The notes: generated by a model from the sequence alone, not told the origin. A DNA stretch of 64,000 nucleotides from Streptomyces polyasparticus (GCF_014493765.1 NZ_JACTVJ010000011.1:62001-126000), one strand, 5' to 3'. Numbered from the stretch's first letter, positions 40,902 to 49,147 are shown. Numbers and translations are program-made.

Positions 40902-43598
40902 ATGACCACAACACCCACCCCTGGCGGTCAGGTGCACGCCCTGCTGACCGACGGCACGACCGTGTGCCTGCGGCCCGCGGTCCCCGCCGACCACACTGCG
41001 GTGCTGCGCCTGTACGAGGCGATGTCACCCGAGAATCTGCGCCTGCGGTTCTTCTCCGTCAGCCACCGCTCGGCGGAGCAGGCGGCCGACCGGGCGACCC
41101 GGGTGGCCTCCGTCCACCGGGCGCTGCTCGCCGAGCACGCGGGCCGGCTCGTGGGGATCGCCGAATACGAGGCGGACTCCTCAGGGACCGGGGCCACGGC
41201 CGAGATCGGCCTCGCCGTCGACGACCACTGGCACCACCGCGGTCTCGGCACCCTGCTCCTGGAGCACCTCGTCTCCGCCGCCCGCGCCGCGGGCATCACC
41301 GCGTTCACCGCGGACGCGCTCGCCGAGAACCACGAAGTCCTGAAGGTCTTCGCCGACCTCGGGCTGCGCACGACGCGGCGCTTCGAAGGACCTGAAGTGC
41401 GCTGCACCGTCCAACTGGCACCGTCGGAGGACTACTTGACCGCCGTCGAAGGACGGGGCCGCACCGCCGACGTGGCCAGCCTGCAGCCGCTGCTGCGGCC
41501 GGAGTCGGTGGTCGTCGTCGGAGCGGGCCGCAAGCCGGGCTCCGTCGGCCGTGCCGTGCTGCGCAATCTGTGCTCCGGTGGCTATACGGGCCGGCTGTAC
41601 GCGGTGCACCCGAAAGCCGTCCAGATCCTGGGCGTGCACGCGTATCCGGCTCTCGGCGAGCTGCCGCAGACGCCGGACCTCGCGGTGCTCGCCGTACCCG
41701 CCGCAGCGGTTCCGGGCATCGCGGAGGAGTGCGGCAAACTCGGCGTCCGCGCCCTGCTCGTGATCTCCTCCGACCTCGACGCCCACCAGGCCAAGGCACT
41801 CCTGGGCGCATGCCGCGAGTACGGGATGCGGCTCGTCGGGCCCAACTGCCTGGGCGTCGCGAACACGGAGGCGTCCGTGCGGCTCAACGCCACGTTCGCC
41901 GCGGCCGCGCCGCGTCCGGGCAGCGCGGGGGTGGCCGTGCAGTCCGGCGGGATCGGGATCGCGCTGCTCGGCGGCCTGGACCGGCTCGGCATCGGGGTGT
42001 CCGACTTCGTCTCGCTCGGCGACAAATACGACGTCAGCGGCAACGACCTGCTGCAGTGGTGGGAAGGCGACGGCCGTACGGAGCTTGCGGTGCTGCATCT
42101 GGAGTCGTTCGGCAATCCGCGCGCCTTCTCGCGTACCGCCCGCCGGGTCACCCGCCGGCTGCCGATCCTCACCGTGGACGCGGGCCGCACCGACGCGGGC
42201 CGGCGCGCGGCCGCCTCGCACACCGCGGCCGCCGCCACCTCGGCGATGACCCGCCAGGCGCTGTTCACCCAGGCCGGCATCACCGCCACCCGTTCCGTAC
42301 CCGAACTGCTCGCGACGGCCGCCCTGTTGCACACCCAGCCGCTGCCCTCGGGCACCCGCGTGGCGATCGTGACCAACGCGGGCGGCGCCGGGGTGCTCGC
42401 CGCCGACGCCTGCGTCGAAGCGGGCCTGCAACTGCCGCCGCTCACCCCCTCCGTGGTCGCGGACCTCCTCGCCGTACTGCCTTCGGGGGCGACCGCCACC
42501 AACCCGGTCGACACCACCGCCGCCGTGAGCGAGGAGCAACTGCGCGCCTGCCTCGACCGGCTCGCGGCCGCACCCGGTATCGACGCGGTTCTGGTCGCCC
42601 TCGTGCCCACCGCCGTCGCCGCGGCGACCGGCGACGTGCTGCACCACGCCCTGTGCCACACGCCCGACGAGCTGCGTTCGCGCACCCTCGCCGCGGTCCT
42701 GCTCGACCAGGCGCAGCCCGTGAAGCTCCTGTCCGCCGACACGGGCAGCGTGCCCGCGTACGCCGATGCGCAGACGGCCGCCCGGGCCCTGGCCCACGCG
42801 GCGGCCCGCGACCAGTGGCTGGCCCGGCCGCCCGGCACCGTTCCCGCGCTCGACGGGGTGGACACGCCACGGGCCCGCGCCCTGGTCGCGTCCTATCTGG
42901 AACGCCACCCGCAGGGCGGCTGGCTCGGCCCGCGCGACTGCGCCGAACTGCTCGGCTGCTACGGCATTCCGCAGCAGCCCTGGGCCTGGGCCGAGAGCGA
43001 GGACGAGGCGGTGCTCGCCGCGGAACGGCTCAAGGGCCCGGACGGCCTGACCGTCCTCAAGGCCCACTGGCCGGGCCTGCTGCACAAGAGCCGGCAGCAC
43101 GCGGTCCGTCTGGACCTGCGCGGCGATGCCCAAGTGCGGTCCGCCTACCGTGACTTCGCGCTGCGCTTCGACGGGCTGATGACCGGCGCGGTCGTCCAGC
43201 CGCTCGCCCCGCGCGGCACGGAACTGTTCGCGGGAGTCGTCCAGGACGAGGTCTTCGGACCGCTGGTCCTGTTCGGCCTCGGCGGCACCGCCACCGAAGT
43301 GCTCGCCGACCACGCGGCCCGCCTCGCGCCGCTGACCGACCACGACGTCCACGATCTGATCACCGCGCCCCGCTGTGCGCCGCTGCTGTTCGGCAGCGAC
43401 GGCTCGGGGCCTGTGGACCTGGAGGGCCTGGAACAGCTGCTCCTGCGGCTGTCCCGGCTCGCGGACGATCTGCCGCAGCTGGCGGAGGCCGACCTCAACC
43501 CGGTGCTGGTCAGGCCGGAGGGAGTCACGGCCCTCGACGCCCGCGTACGGCTCCTGCCGCGCGACGGGCGCGACCCCCATCTGCGGCGCCTGCGCTGA
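40902..43598 (+). CDS. GNAT acetyltransferase / ADP-forming acyl-CoA synthetase fusion
   Basis: 898 residues from ATG 40902. Order: GNAT domain (about 15-175; GLAVDDHWHHRGLGTLLLEHLV is the acetyl-CoA loop), CoA-binding domain (about 190-320; VVVVGAGRKPGSVGRAVLRNL), ligase-CoA domain (about 330-640; VQSGGIGIALLGGLDRLGIGVSDFVSLGDKYDVSGNDLLQWW; His440 in ASHTA at the phospho-His position) and an ATP-grasp domain (about 680-895). The architecture is that of Pat/YfiQ-type protein acetyltransferases, here with the GNAT first. Since His440 is kept, it may still make ATP from acetyl-CoA, ADP and phosphate, or regulate enzymes by acetylation. Followed by a CBS protein gene. Confidence 0.92.
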   Translation: MTTTPTPGGQVHALLTDGTTVCLRPAVPADHTAVLRLYEAMSPENLRLRFFSVSHRSAEQAADRATRVASVHRALLAEHAGRLVGIAEYEADSSGTGATAEIGLAVDDHWHHRGLGTLLLEHLVSAARAAGITAFTADALAENHEVLKVFADLGLRTTRRFEGPEVRCTVQLAPSEDYLTAVEGRGRTADVASLQPLLRPESVVVVGAGRKPGSVGRAVLRNLCSGGYTGRLYAVHPKAVQILGVHAYPALGELPQTPDLAVLAVPAAAVPGIAEECGKLGVRALLVISSDLDAHQAKALLGACREYGMRLVGPNCLGVANTEASVRLNATFAAAAPRPGSAGVAVQSGGIGIALLGGLDRLGIGVSDFVSLGDKYDVSGNDLLQWWEGDGRTELAVLHLESFGNPRAFSRTARRVTRRLPILTVDAGRTDAGRRAAASHTAAAATSAMTRQALFTQAGITATRSVPELLATAALLHTQPLPSGTRVAIVTNAGGAGVLAADACVEAGLQLPPLTPSVVADLLAVLPSGATATNPVDTTAAVSEEQLRACLDRLAAAPGIDAVLVALVPTAVAAATGDVLHHALCHTPDELRSRTLAAVLLDQAQPVKLLSADTGSVPAYADAQTAARALAHAAARDQWLARPPGTVPALDGVDTPRARALVASYLERHPQGGWLGPRDCAELLGCYGIPQQPWAWAESEDEAVLAAERLKGPDGLTVLKAHWPGLLHKSRQHAVRLDLRGDAQVRSAYRDFALRFDGLMTGAVVQPLAPRGTELFAGVVQDEVFGPLVLFGLGGTATEVLADHAARLAPLTDHDVHDLITAPRCAPLLFGSDGSGPVDLEGLEQLLLRLSRLADDLPQLAEADLNPVLVRPEGVTALDARVRLLPRDGRDPHLRRLR

Positions 43599-43650
43599 CT
43601 TCGGCGGCCTCGCAAAGGGCCGGCCTCAACCGCCTTGGAAGGAAAGGGAC

Positions 43651-44376
43651 ATGAAACACAGCAAAGTCGGCTCGGTGATGACGAGCGACGTCGTCCAGGC
43701 CCGGTACGGCACCCCCTTCAAGGAGATCGCCCGGCTCCTGAACGGGCACCGCATCAGCGGCCTGCCCGTCGTCGACACCGAGGACCGCGTCATCGGGGTG
43801 ATCTCGGAGACCGACCTCATGGCACGTCAGGCGGCGGACCCGCACGTGGCATCCGGCGGACGGCACTGGCCGCTGCCGGCCAAGGCGGCCCGCAGGCGCC
43901 GGGCCAAGGCGGTGGCCCGTACGGCCGGACAGCTGATGTCCCGGCCGGCGATCACCGTGCACGCCGAGGACACCGTCGCCGAGGCCGCCCGCACCATGGC
44001 CGCACACCGTGTCGAACGGCTGCCGGTGGTGGACGAGGAGGAGCGCCTCGTCGGCATCGTCACCCGCCGCGACCTGCTGCAGATGTTCCTGCGCAGCGAC
44101 GAGGACATCCGCCAGGAGGTCGCCGACGAGGTCCTCGTGCGCACGCTGTGGCTGTCCCCGCGCAGCGTCGACGTCTTCGTCCGCGACGGCGTGGTGACTC
44201 TGCACGGACAGCTGGAGCGCCGCAGCGAGACCGAGCTGGCCGTCCGCATGGCACGCCTGGTGGACGGTGTGGTCGCGGTCACCGACGAGCTCACCTTCCG
44301 CTTCGACGACGCCCATCTGCGGCCCGTGCAGGCCGAGTTGCACGGACTCTCCGACGACTGGATGCGCAGGCTGTGA
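43651..44376 (+). CDS. CBS-domain pair plus BON-like domain protein
   Basis: 241 residues from ATG 43651 (GGAAGGAAAGG site). CBS1 begins VGSVMTSDVVQARYGTPFKEIARLL and CBS2 begins AGQLMSRPAITVHAEDTVAEAA, separated by a basic loop (KAARRRRAKAVAR). A BON-like module (about 150-215; VFVRDGVVTLHGQLERRSE) ends the protein. CBS pairs sense adenylates or NAD(H). A two-CBS protein (Rv2626c) is a strong DosR target in M. tuberculosis. It follows the acyl-CoA synthetase by 52 bp, probably in one operon. Confidence 0.93.
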   Translation: MKHSKVGSVMTSDVVQARYGTPFKEIARLLNGHRISGLPVVDTEDRVIGVISETDLMARQAADPHVASGGRHWPLPAKAARRRRAKAVARTAGQLMSRPAITVHAEDTVAEAARTMAAHRVERLPVVDEEERLVGIVTRRDLLQMFLRSDEDIRQEVADEVLVRTLWLSPRSVDVFVRDGVVTLHGQLERRSETELAVRMARLVDGVVAVTDELTFRFDDAHLRPVQAELHGLSDDWMRRL

Positions 44377-44378
44377 AG

Positions 44379-44438
44379 TCCGGCGGGCCGGCCGGGTCCG
44401 GCCGGGTCCGGCCGGGGAGACCCGACCGGCCCGCCGGA
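44379..44438 (+). terminator. Long hairpin after CBS-BON gene
   Basis: Perfect 13-bp stem TCCGGCGGGCCGG (44379-44391) with CCGGCCCGCCGGA (44426-44438); the 34-base loop itself contains two GGGTCCGGCC-type repeats. It starts 2 bp after the stop and directly precedes the OsdR-like box of the next operon. Confidence 0.6.
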
Positions 44439-44440
44439 CC

Positions 44441-44457
44441 GGGCCGAACGGCCCCTG
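44441..44457 (+). promoter_or_regulatory. OsdR-like box before the cNMP-binding/oxidoreductase operon
   Basis: GGGCCG-AA-CGGCCCCTG, a perfect 14-bp core with the CTG extension, about 62 bp upstream of the ATG at 44519. Confidence 0.68.
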
Positions 44458-44518
44458 CCCCGTACCGGGTCACGGGTCCGACGCTGTGGGTGCAGGACAA
44501 CGGAAAGAGGAGGCAGCC

Positions 44519-44986
44519 ATGACCCTCACCACCGCAACCCCCCGGATGGTGCAGAGCCTTTCCGCCGAGCACCGCAACCGGCTGATGCGCATCGCCGACG
44601 AGGTCAACATCCCCGCCGGCACCCGCCTGTTCAAGGAAGGCGGCCGGGCCGACCGGTTCTGGATCATCCGCTCCGGCACCGTCGCCCTCGACATGTACGT
44701 ACCCGGCCGCCGCGCCCCGGTCATCGAACGCCTCGGCTTCGGTGAACTGGTCGGCTGGTCCTGGCTGTTCCCGCCGTACGTGTGGCAGCTGGGCGCCGAG
44801 GCCACGACTCCGGTGCGCGCCTTCGAGTTCGACGCCGCGGCCGTACGGGCGATGTGCGCGGACGACCCCGAGTTCGGCAAGGCGACGGCACAGTGGATCG
44901 GCCAGGTCCTCGCCCACCGGCTGCTCGCCGCCCGCACCCGGCTGCTCGACCTGTACGCCCCGTACGGCAGCGGAGGCCCGCGATGA
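44519..44986 (+). CDS. Cyclic-nucleotide-binding-domain protein without DNA-binding domain
   Basis: 155 residues from ATG 44519 (AAGAGGAGG site). A single cupin-like CNB domain: IADEVNIPAGTRLFKEGGRADRFWIIRSGTVALDMYV, then ERLGFGELVGWSWLF in place of the phosphate-binding cassette. The Crp HTH is absent and the protein stops shortly after the hinge helix. It therefore probably acts by protein contact or as a redox/ligand sensor. Its stop overlaps the oxidoreductase start (ATGA), so the two are made in equal amounts and may form a complex. Confidence 0.88.
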   Translation: MTLTTATPRMVQSLSAEHRNRLMRIADEVNIPAGTRLFKEGGRADRFWIIRSGTVALDMYVPGRRAPVIERLGFGELVGWSWLFPPYVWQLGAEATTPVRAFEFDAAAVRAMCADDPEFGKATAQWIGQVLAHRLLAARTRLLDLYAPYGSGGPR

Positions 44987-45687
44987 CCCCGCTCGCGTAC
45001 CGTGTGACGGCCCGCTGGCGGGAGACGCCCGACGCCGTCACGCTGCGGCTCGCACCGGTGGGGGAGTCCCTGCCCGGCATCGCCCCCGGCCAGTACGTGG
45101 CGGTCGCCGGACACGCCCTGCCGGTCAGCGCCCTGCCCGCCACCGGCGGTCTCGCCGTCACCGTCCGGGCCGCCGCGGGACCTCTGCTGTACGAGGCACG
45201 CACAGGCGAACAGCTGCGGCTGACGGGTCCGTACGGCGGCGGCTGGGACCTGGAGAAGGCGCTCGGCCACGATCTGGTGATCGTGGCGTACGGCATCGGA
45301 CTCGCCCTGCTGCGGCCGCTGATCCGCGACGCGCTCGCCGACCGCGCGGCGTACGGCGGCATCAGCCTGCTGATCGGCGCGCCCGCCCCCGACGGTCTGA
45401 TGGCCACGTACGAGACCCGGCGCTGGCAGACCACGTACACGGGCCTGACCGTGGACCGTCCCGACTACCGCTGGCACGGTGAAGTGGGTCCGGTGGAAGG
45501 CCTGTTGGCCCGGACCGCCTTCGACCCCGAATACACCTCCGCGTTCGTCTGCGGACCCGAGCGGATGCTGCACACCGTCGCCGGGGAGCTCGCGCGGCGC
45601 GGCGTGCACGCCGACCGGATCCGCCTCGCGCCGCAGCACGCCTGCGGCGACAGCACCGTATGCACCCTGGGGGAAGTCCACTCCTGA
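44983..45687 (+). CDS. FAD/NAD-binding oxidoreductase (hydrogenase-gamma/PyrK-like)
   Basis: 234 residues, start coupled to the CNB gene. It has a ferredoxin-reductase-like FAD barrel (PGIAPGQYVAVAG; LRLTGPYGGGWDLE) and an NAD lobe (VIVAYGIGLALLRPLIRDAL; SAFVCGPERMLHTVAGELARRG). The usual C-terminal [2Fe-2S] motif of this subfamily is shortened: only LAPQHACGDSTVC with two Cys remains, so the cluster is probably lost. It would pass electrons between NAD(P)H and an unknown partner. The second gene of a CNB-oxidoreductase-CBS operon. Confidence 0.85.
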   Translation: MTPLAYRVTARWRETPDAVTLRLAPVGESLPGIAPGQYVAVAGHALPVSALPATGGLAVTVRAAAGPLLYEARTGEQLRLTGPYGGGWDLEKALGHDLVIVAYGIGLALLRPLIRDALADRAAYGGISLLIGAPAPDGLMATYETRRWQTTYTGLTVDRPDYRWHGEVGPVEGLLARTAFDPEYTSAFVCGPERMLHTVAGELARRGVHADRIRLAPQHACGDSTVCTLGEVHS

Positions 45688-45699
45688 GAGGGGAACCCG

Positions 45700-46341
45700 A
45701 TGCCCGACTCTCCGCACATCGTCAGCGATGTGATGACCCATACCGCCGTAGCGGTCGGCCGTGACGCGGCCTTCAAGGAGATCGTCCAGCTGCTCGGCCA
45801 ATGGAAGATCAGCGCGCTGCCCGTCATCGAGGGCGAGGGCCGTGTCGTCGGTGTCGTGTCCGAGGCGGACCTGCTGCCCAAGGAGGAATTCCGCGACGAC
45901 GACCCGAGCAGGTACGACGTCATACGCCGGCTGCCCGACCTCGCGAAGGCGGGTGCGGTCACGGCCGGTGAACTGATGACCAGCCCCGCTGTCACCGTGC
46001 AGGCGGGCGCCACGCTCGCCGAGGCCGCCCGCATCATGGCCCACCACAGCGTCAAGCGGCTCCCGGTCGTCGACGCGTCCGGGCTGCTGCAGGGCGTGGT
46101 CAGCCGGGGCGATCTGCTCAAGGTGTTCCTGCGGCCGGACGAGGAGATCGCCGACGAGATCCGCCGCAGTGTGGTGGCGCAGCTGCCGTCGGCTCCGGAT
46201 CTGGACGTGCGGGTGGCCGACGGTGTGGTGACGCTCGACGGATCCCTGCGCGACCGCTCGTTCGTCCCGGTCCTCGCACGTGCCGTACGGGCGGTGGAGG
46301 GCGTGATCGACATCCGGATGGACTTCCACGACGCCGCGTGA
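45700..46341 (+). CDS. CBS-domain pair plus BON-like domain protein
   Basis: 213 residues from ATG 45700, 12 bp after the oxidoreductase, with GAGAGGGG upstream. CBS1 starts VSDVMTHTAVAVGRDAAFKEIVQLL, CBS2 starts AGELMTSPAVTVQAGATLAEAARIM, and the BON-like end is VRVADGVVTLDGSLRDRS. A paralogue of the protein at 43651-44376, with a shorter inter-CBS loop. A nucleotide-sensing role is likely. Confidence 0.93.
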   Translation: MPDSPHIVSDVMTHTAVAVGRDAAFKEIVQLLGQWKISALPVIEGEGRVVGVVSEADLLPKEEFRDDDPSRYDVIRRLPDLAKAGAVTAGELMTSPAVTVQAGATLAEAARIMAHHSVKRLPVVDASGLLQGVVSRGDLLKVFLRPDEEIADEIRRSVVAQLPSAPDLDVRVADGVVTLDGSLRDRSFVPVLARAVRAVEGVIDIRMDFHDAA

Positions 46342-46382
46342 GCGAGCTGCCCTGCCCAAGATCTCGTCCCGCACGCCGAGTT

Positions 46383-46400
46383 GGACCGTTCGGCCCCTGG
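46383..46400 (+). promoter_or_regulatory. OsdR-like box before the response regulator gene
   Basis: GGACCG-TT-CGGCCCCTGG, one mismatch in the left arm, about 80 bp upstream of the regulator ATG; suggests autoregulation. Confidence 0.62.
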
Positions 46401-46480
46401 CGGAAAGAGCCTGTGGGAGGCCAGGCTCGGAGGGCCGCGCCGATACCGGCGTGCCCGTGCACCACCGACGAGGGGCAGAG

Positions 46481-47182
46481 ATGAGCGCACCGACCGCAGC
46501 ACACGAGGCGGCCCCGATCAGGGTGTTCCTCCTCGACGACCACGAAGTAGTCCGCCGCGGCCTGCGCGATCTGCTCGGCGCCGAACCGGACATCGAGGTC
46601 GTCGGCGATGCGGCCACCAGCGAGCAGGCCCTGGTGCGCGGCCCGGCGCTGCGGCCGGACGTCGCCGTGCTCGACATCAGGCTGCCGGACGGCGACGGGA
46701 TCACCGTCTGCCGCGAACTGCGCTCGCGGATGCCGGAGCTCGCCTGTCTGATGCTGACGTCCTTCGACGACGAGGACGCGCTGCTCGACGCGATCATGGC
46801 CGGTGCGGCCGGCTATGTCCTCAAGCAGATCAAGGGCTCGGACCTGATCACCGCCGTACGGACGGTCGCGTCCGGGCAGTCGCTGCTCGACCCGGCCACC
46901 ACCGCGCGGCTGATGCGCAGCCTGCGCGGTCCGGAGCCGGGGGCGGACGCTCCCGAGGACGCCCGCCTTGCCTCCCTCAACGAGCGCGAACGGGCCATTC
47001 TCGGCCTCATCGGCGAGGGGCTCACCAACCGGCAGATCGGCAAGCAGCTGTATCTGTCCGAGAAGACCGTCAAGAACCACATCTCGCGGCTGCTGTCCAA
47101 GCTGGGTGTCGAACGCCGGGTGCAGGCGGCGGTGATCGCGGCGCAGGTGCAGCCCTCCCAGGAGCAGGAGCGGCAGGGCTGA
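46481..47182 (+). CDS. NarL-family response regulator, DevR/OsdR type
   Basis: 233 residues from ATG 46481 with GAGGGGCAGAG upstream. Receiver: acidic pair in VFLLDDHEVVRRGLRDLL, phospho-acceptor Asp65 in VAVLDIRLPDGDG, Thr/Ser in LMLTSFDDED, Lys in GYVLKQ. HTH: LNERERAILGLIGEGLTNRQIGKQLYLSEKTVKNHISRLLSKLGVERR, very close to the DevR recognition helix region. Such regulators are phosphorylated by haem-GAF kinases under hypoxia or NO. The matching kinase gene is convergent, 157 bp away. It probably binds the GGGCCG-NN-CGGCCC boxes of this island. Confidence 0.93.
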   Translation: MSAPTAAHEAAPIRVFLLDDHEVVRRGLRDLLGAEPDIEVVGDAATSEQALVRGPALRPDVAVLDIRLPDGDGITVCRELRSRMPELACLMLTSFDDEDALLDAIMAGAAGYVLKQIKGSDLITAVRTVASGQSLLDPATTARLMRSLRGPEPGADAPEDARLASLNERERAILGLIGEGLTNRQIGKQLYLSEKTVKNHISRLLSKLGVERRVQAAVIAAQVQPSQEQERQG

Positions 47183-47317
47183 GGGGGCCTCGCCTCCGGT
47201 CGGGACAGGCAGTGCTGAGGGGGCGTCGCCTCCGGTCGGGACGGGCAGGGCTGCAGGGCGTCGCCTCCGGCCGGGACAACCGGCGGCAGGGCGTCCCCGT
47301 CCGGTCGGACCGGGCGG
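47181..47317. repeat. Imperfect 33-36-bp tandem repeats between regulator and kinase genes
   Basis: Units at 47181-47216, 47217-47252, 47253-47285 and 47286-47317 share the pattern AGGGCGTCGCCTCCGGTCGG followed by GAC and a GGCAGGGCT end. The first two differ at few positions; the next two are more degenerate. They fill nearly the whole 157-bp gap between the convergent response regulator and kinase genes and begin inside the regulator stop codon. Confidence 0.75.
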
Positions 47318-47338
47318 GCCCTGGATCGTCACCTCCGG

Positions 47339-49057
47339 TCAGGACCCGTCCACGGGAATGCGCCAGGACAGCCGCGTACCGCCCAGATCGCCGACGGCGA
47401 CGGTGAGTTCGCCGCCGAGGCGCTCGGCCCGCTCGGCGAGGTTGCGCAGACCGCCGCGGTGCCCGTCGCCGTTCTGCATCCCCGTGCCGTCGTCCTCGAC
47501 GGTCAGCCGCAGCATGCCCTTGTGCACCACGAGAGAGACCTCGGCCCGCGCGGCCCGTGCGTGCCGCGCCACGTTCGACAGGGCCTCGACCAGGACGGCG
47601 ACCACGTCGTCGGTCACCGCGCGCGGCACGTCCGTCTCGATCAGGCCTTCCATCCGGACCGCCGGGGTGAATCCCAGCGTCGGCACGGCCTCCTCCACGG
47701 TCCGTACGACCCGAACGCGCAGCCCGGGGGCGCCGCCCGGAGCCTCGTGCTCCCGCAGTCCGAAGATGGTCGACCTGATGATCTTGATGGTGGTGTCGAG
47801 GTCGTCGACCGCGCGCATCAGCCGCTCGGAGGCCTCCGGATGGTCCACGAACCGCTGCGCGCTCTGCAGCGTCATGCCCGTGGCGAACAGCCGCTGGATC
47901 GCCAGATCGTGCAGATCCCGCGCGATCCGGTCCCGGTCGGCGAGCAGGCTCACCTGCTCGGCCTCGCGCCGCCGGTCCGCCAGCTCCAGGGCCAGCGCGG
48001 CCTGCCCGGCGAACCCGGCGAGCGGTGAGGTCTCGGACTGCCCGAACACCGGCCGGCCGGCGCTGCGCGCGAGCAGCAGCACGCCCCGTACACCTTCACC
48101 CGTGCTCAGCGGCACGGCCACCACCGGCCCGATGCCCGCCCAGCGCTCCGGCCGGAACGTCACGCGCGGGTCCGTGCGGATGTCCGCCGACTCGGCGTGC
48201 ACACCCGACACGAGCACCGTGCCCGCGAGCGTCCCCTCGCGCGGCAGGACGGTGTCCAGGAAGGCCTCGGCGCCCTGCCCCAGCGCGATGACGGGCCGCA
48301 AGTCGTCGTTCTGCTCGACCAGTTCCACGATCCCGAGGTCGGCCGAGATGATCTGCTGCGCCCGCTCGACCATCAGGGCGAGCACCTCGATCTCCGATCC
48401 GCCCGAGAGCAGCTTCTGGGTGAACTCGGCGCTCGCCTCGAGCCACCGCTCCCGCAGCCGGGCCTCCTCGTACAGACGCGCGTTCTCGATGGCGATCCCC
48501 GCCGCCACCGCGAGGGTGGAGAGCACCGACTCGTCCTCGGCGTCGAACTCGGCGCCGTTGTGCTTCTCGGTCAGGTAGAGATTCCCGAACACCTTGTCCC
48601 GCACCCGGATGGGCACACCGAGGAAGGAGTGCATCGGCGGATGGTGGTCGGGGAATCCCGACGAGGCCGGATGGTCCCTCAGCTCGGCAAGGCGCAGCGG
48701 CTCGGGATTGCGGATCAGTTCGCCGAGCAGTCCGTGCCCTGAGGGCAGGTCGCCGATCTGGGAACGGAGTTCCTCGCTGATCCCCACCGGCAGGAACTCG
48801 TCGAGCATCTGCCCCTGCCCGATCACGCCCAGCGCCCCGTACCCGGCGTCGACGAGCGCCACCGCGGTCTCCACGATCCGCTGCAGCACCTGCGCCAGGT
48901 CGAGTTCGCGCCCGACCGAGAGCACCGCCTCGAGCAGGCTGTGCAGCCGGTCCCGCGTGCCGCGCACGGCACCGATCCTCGTCTGCAGCTCGTCGAGGAG
49001 CTCGTCCAGCCGCAGTTGCGGCATCTGCCCCGGACCGCGGACCTGTTCGCCACCCAT
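47339..49057 (-). CDS. Two-GAF sensor histidine kinase, DevS/OsdK type
   Basis: About 572 residues from ATG 49057 (GGTGGGGG about 9 bases upstream; a TTG lies 6 bases earlier). GAF-A (about 55-195) contains GFPDHHPPMHSFLGVPIRVRDKVFGNLYLTEK. His138/His139 in HHPPM fall where DosS/DosT have their proximal haem ligand. GAF-B (about 220-360) follows, then the HisKA_3 dimerisation box DRIARDLHDLAIQRLF with phospho-His383, and HATPase_c (VLVEALSNVARHARA; DDGTGMQ; GLRNLAERAERLGG). A soluble kinase, probably sensing oxygen, NO or redox and phosphorylating the convergent OsdR-type regulator. Confidence 0.93.
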   Translation of the reverse strand: MGGEQVRGPGQMPQLRLDELLDELQTRIGAVRGTRDRLHSLLEAVLSVGRELDLAQVLQRIVETAVALVDAGYGALGVIGQGQMLDEFLPVGISEELRSQIGDLPSGHGLLGELIRNPEPLRLAELRDHPASSGFPDHHPPMHSFLGVPIRVRDKVFGNLYLTEKHNGAEFDAEDESVLSTLAVAAGIAIENARLYEEARLRERWLEASAEFTQKLLSGGSEIEVLALMVERAQQIISADLGIVELVEQNDDLRPVIALGQGAEAFLDTVLPREGTLAGTVLVSGVHAESADIRTDPRVTFRPERWAGIGPVVAVPLSTGEGVRGVLLLARSAGRPVFGQSETSPLAGFAGQAALALELADRRREAEQVSLLADRDRIARDLHDLAIQRLFATGMTLQSAQRFVDHPEASERLMRAVDDLDTTIKIIRSTIFGLREHEAPGGAPGLRVRVVRTVEEAVPTLGFTPAVRMEGLIETDVPRAVTDDVVAVLVEALSNVARHARAARAEVSLVVHKGMLRLTVEDDGTGMQNGDGHRGGLRNLAERAERLGGELTVAVGDLGGTRLSWRIPVDGS

Positions 49058-49130
49058 GTTCAAGCCCCCACCTGCGCGCCCGAGAGATCCCTGCGGTGTT
49101 CACCGTAGCCGCCGCGCGCCCCACGACATA

Positions 49131-49147
49131 CCCCGATCGGCCCTGCG
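49131..49147. promoter_or_regulatory. OsdR-like box between kinase and doxX genes
   Basis: CCCCG-AT-CGGCCCTGCGG: right half matches the motif; the left half lacks one G-to-C change. It is about 75 bp from the kinase start and 160 bp from doxX. A weaker GGACC-TT-CGGC lies at 49174-49184. Confidence 0.5.

Noticed and set aside
47181-47317. Possible CRISPR array
   Set aside because: The repeat units are contiguous with no unique spacers, degrade progressively, and no cas genes are present.
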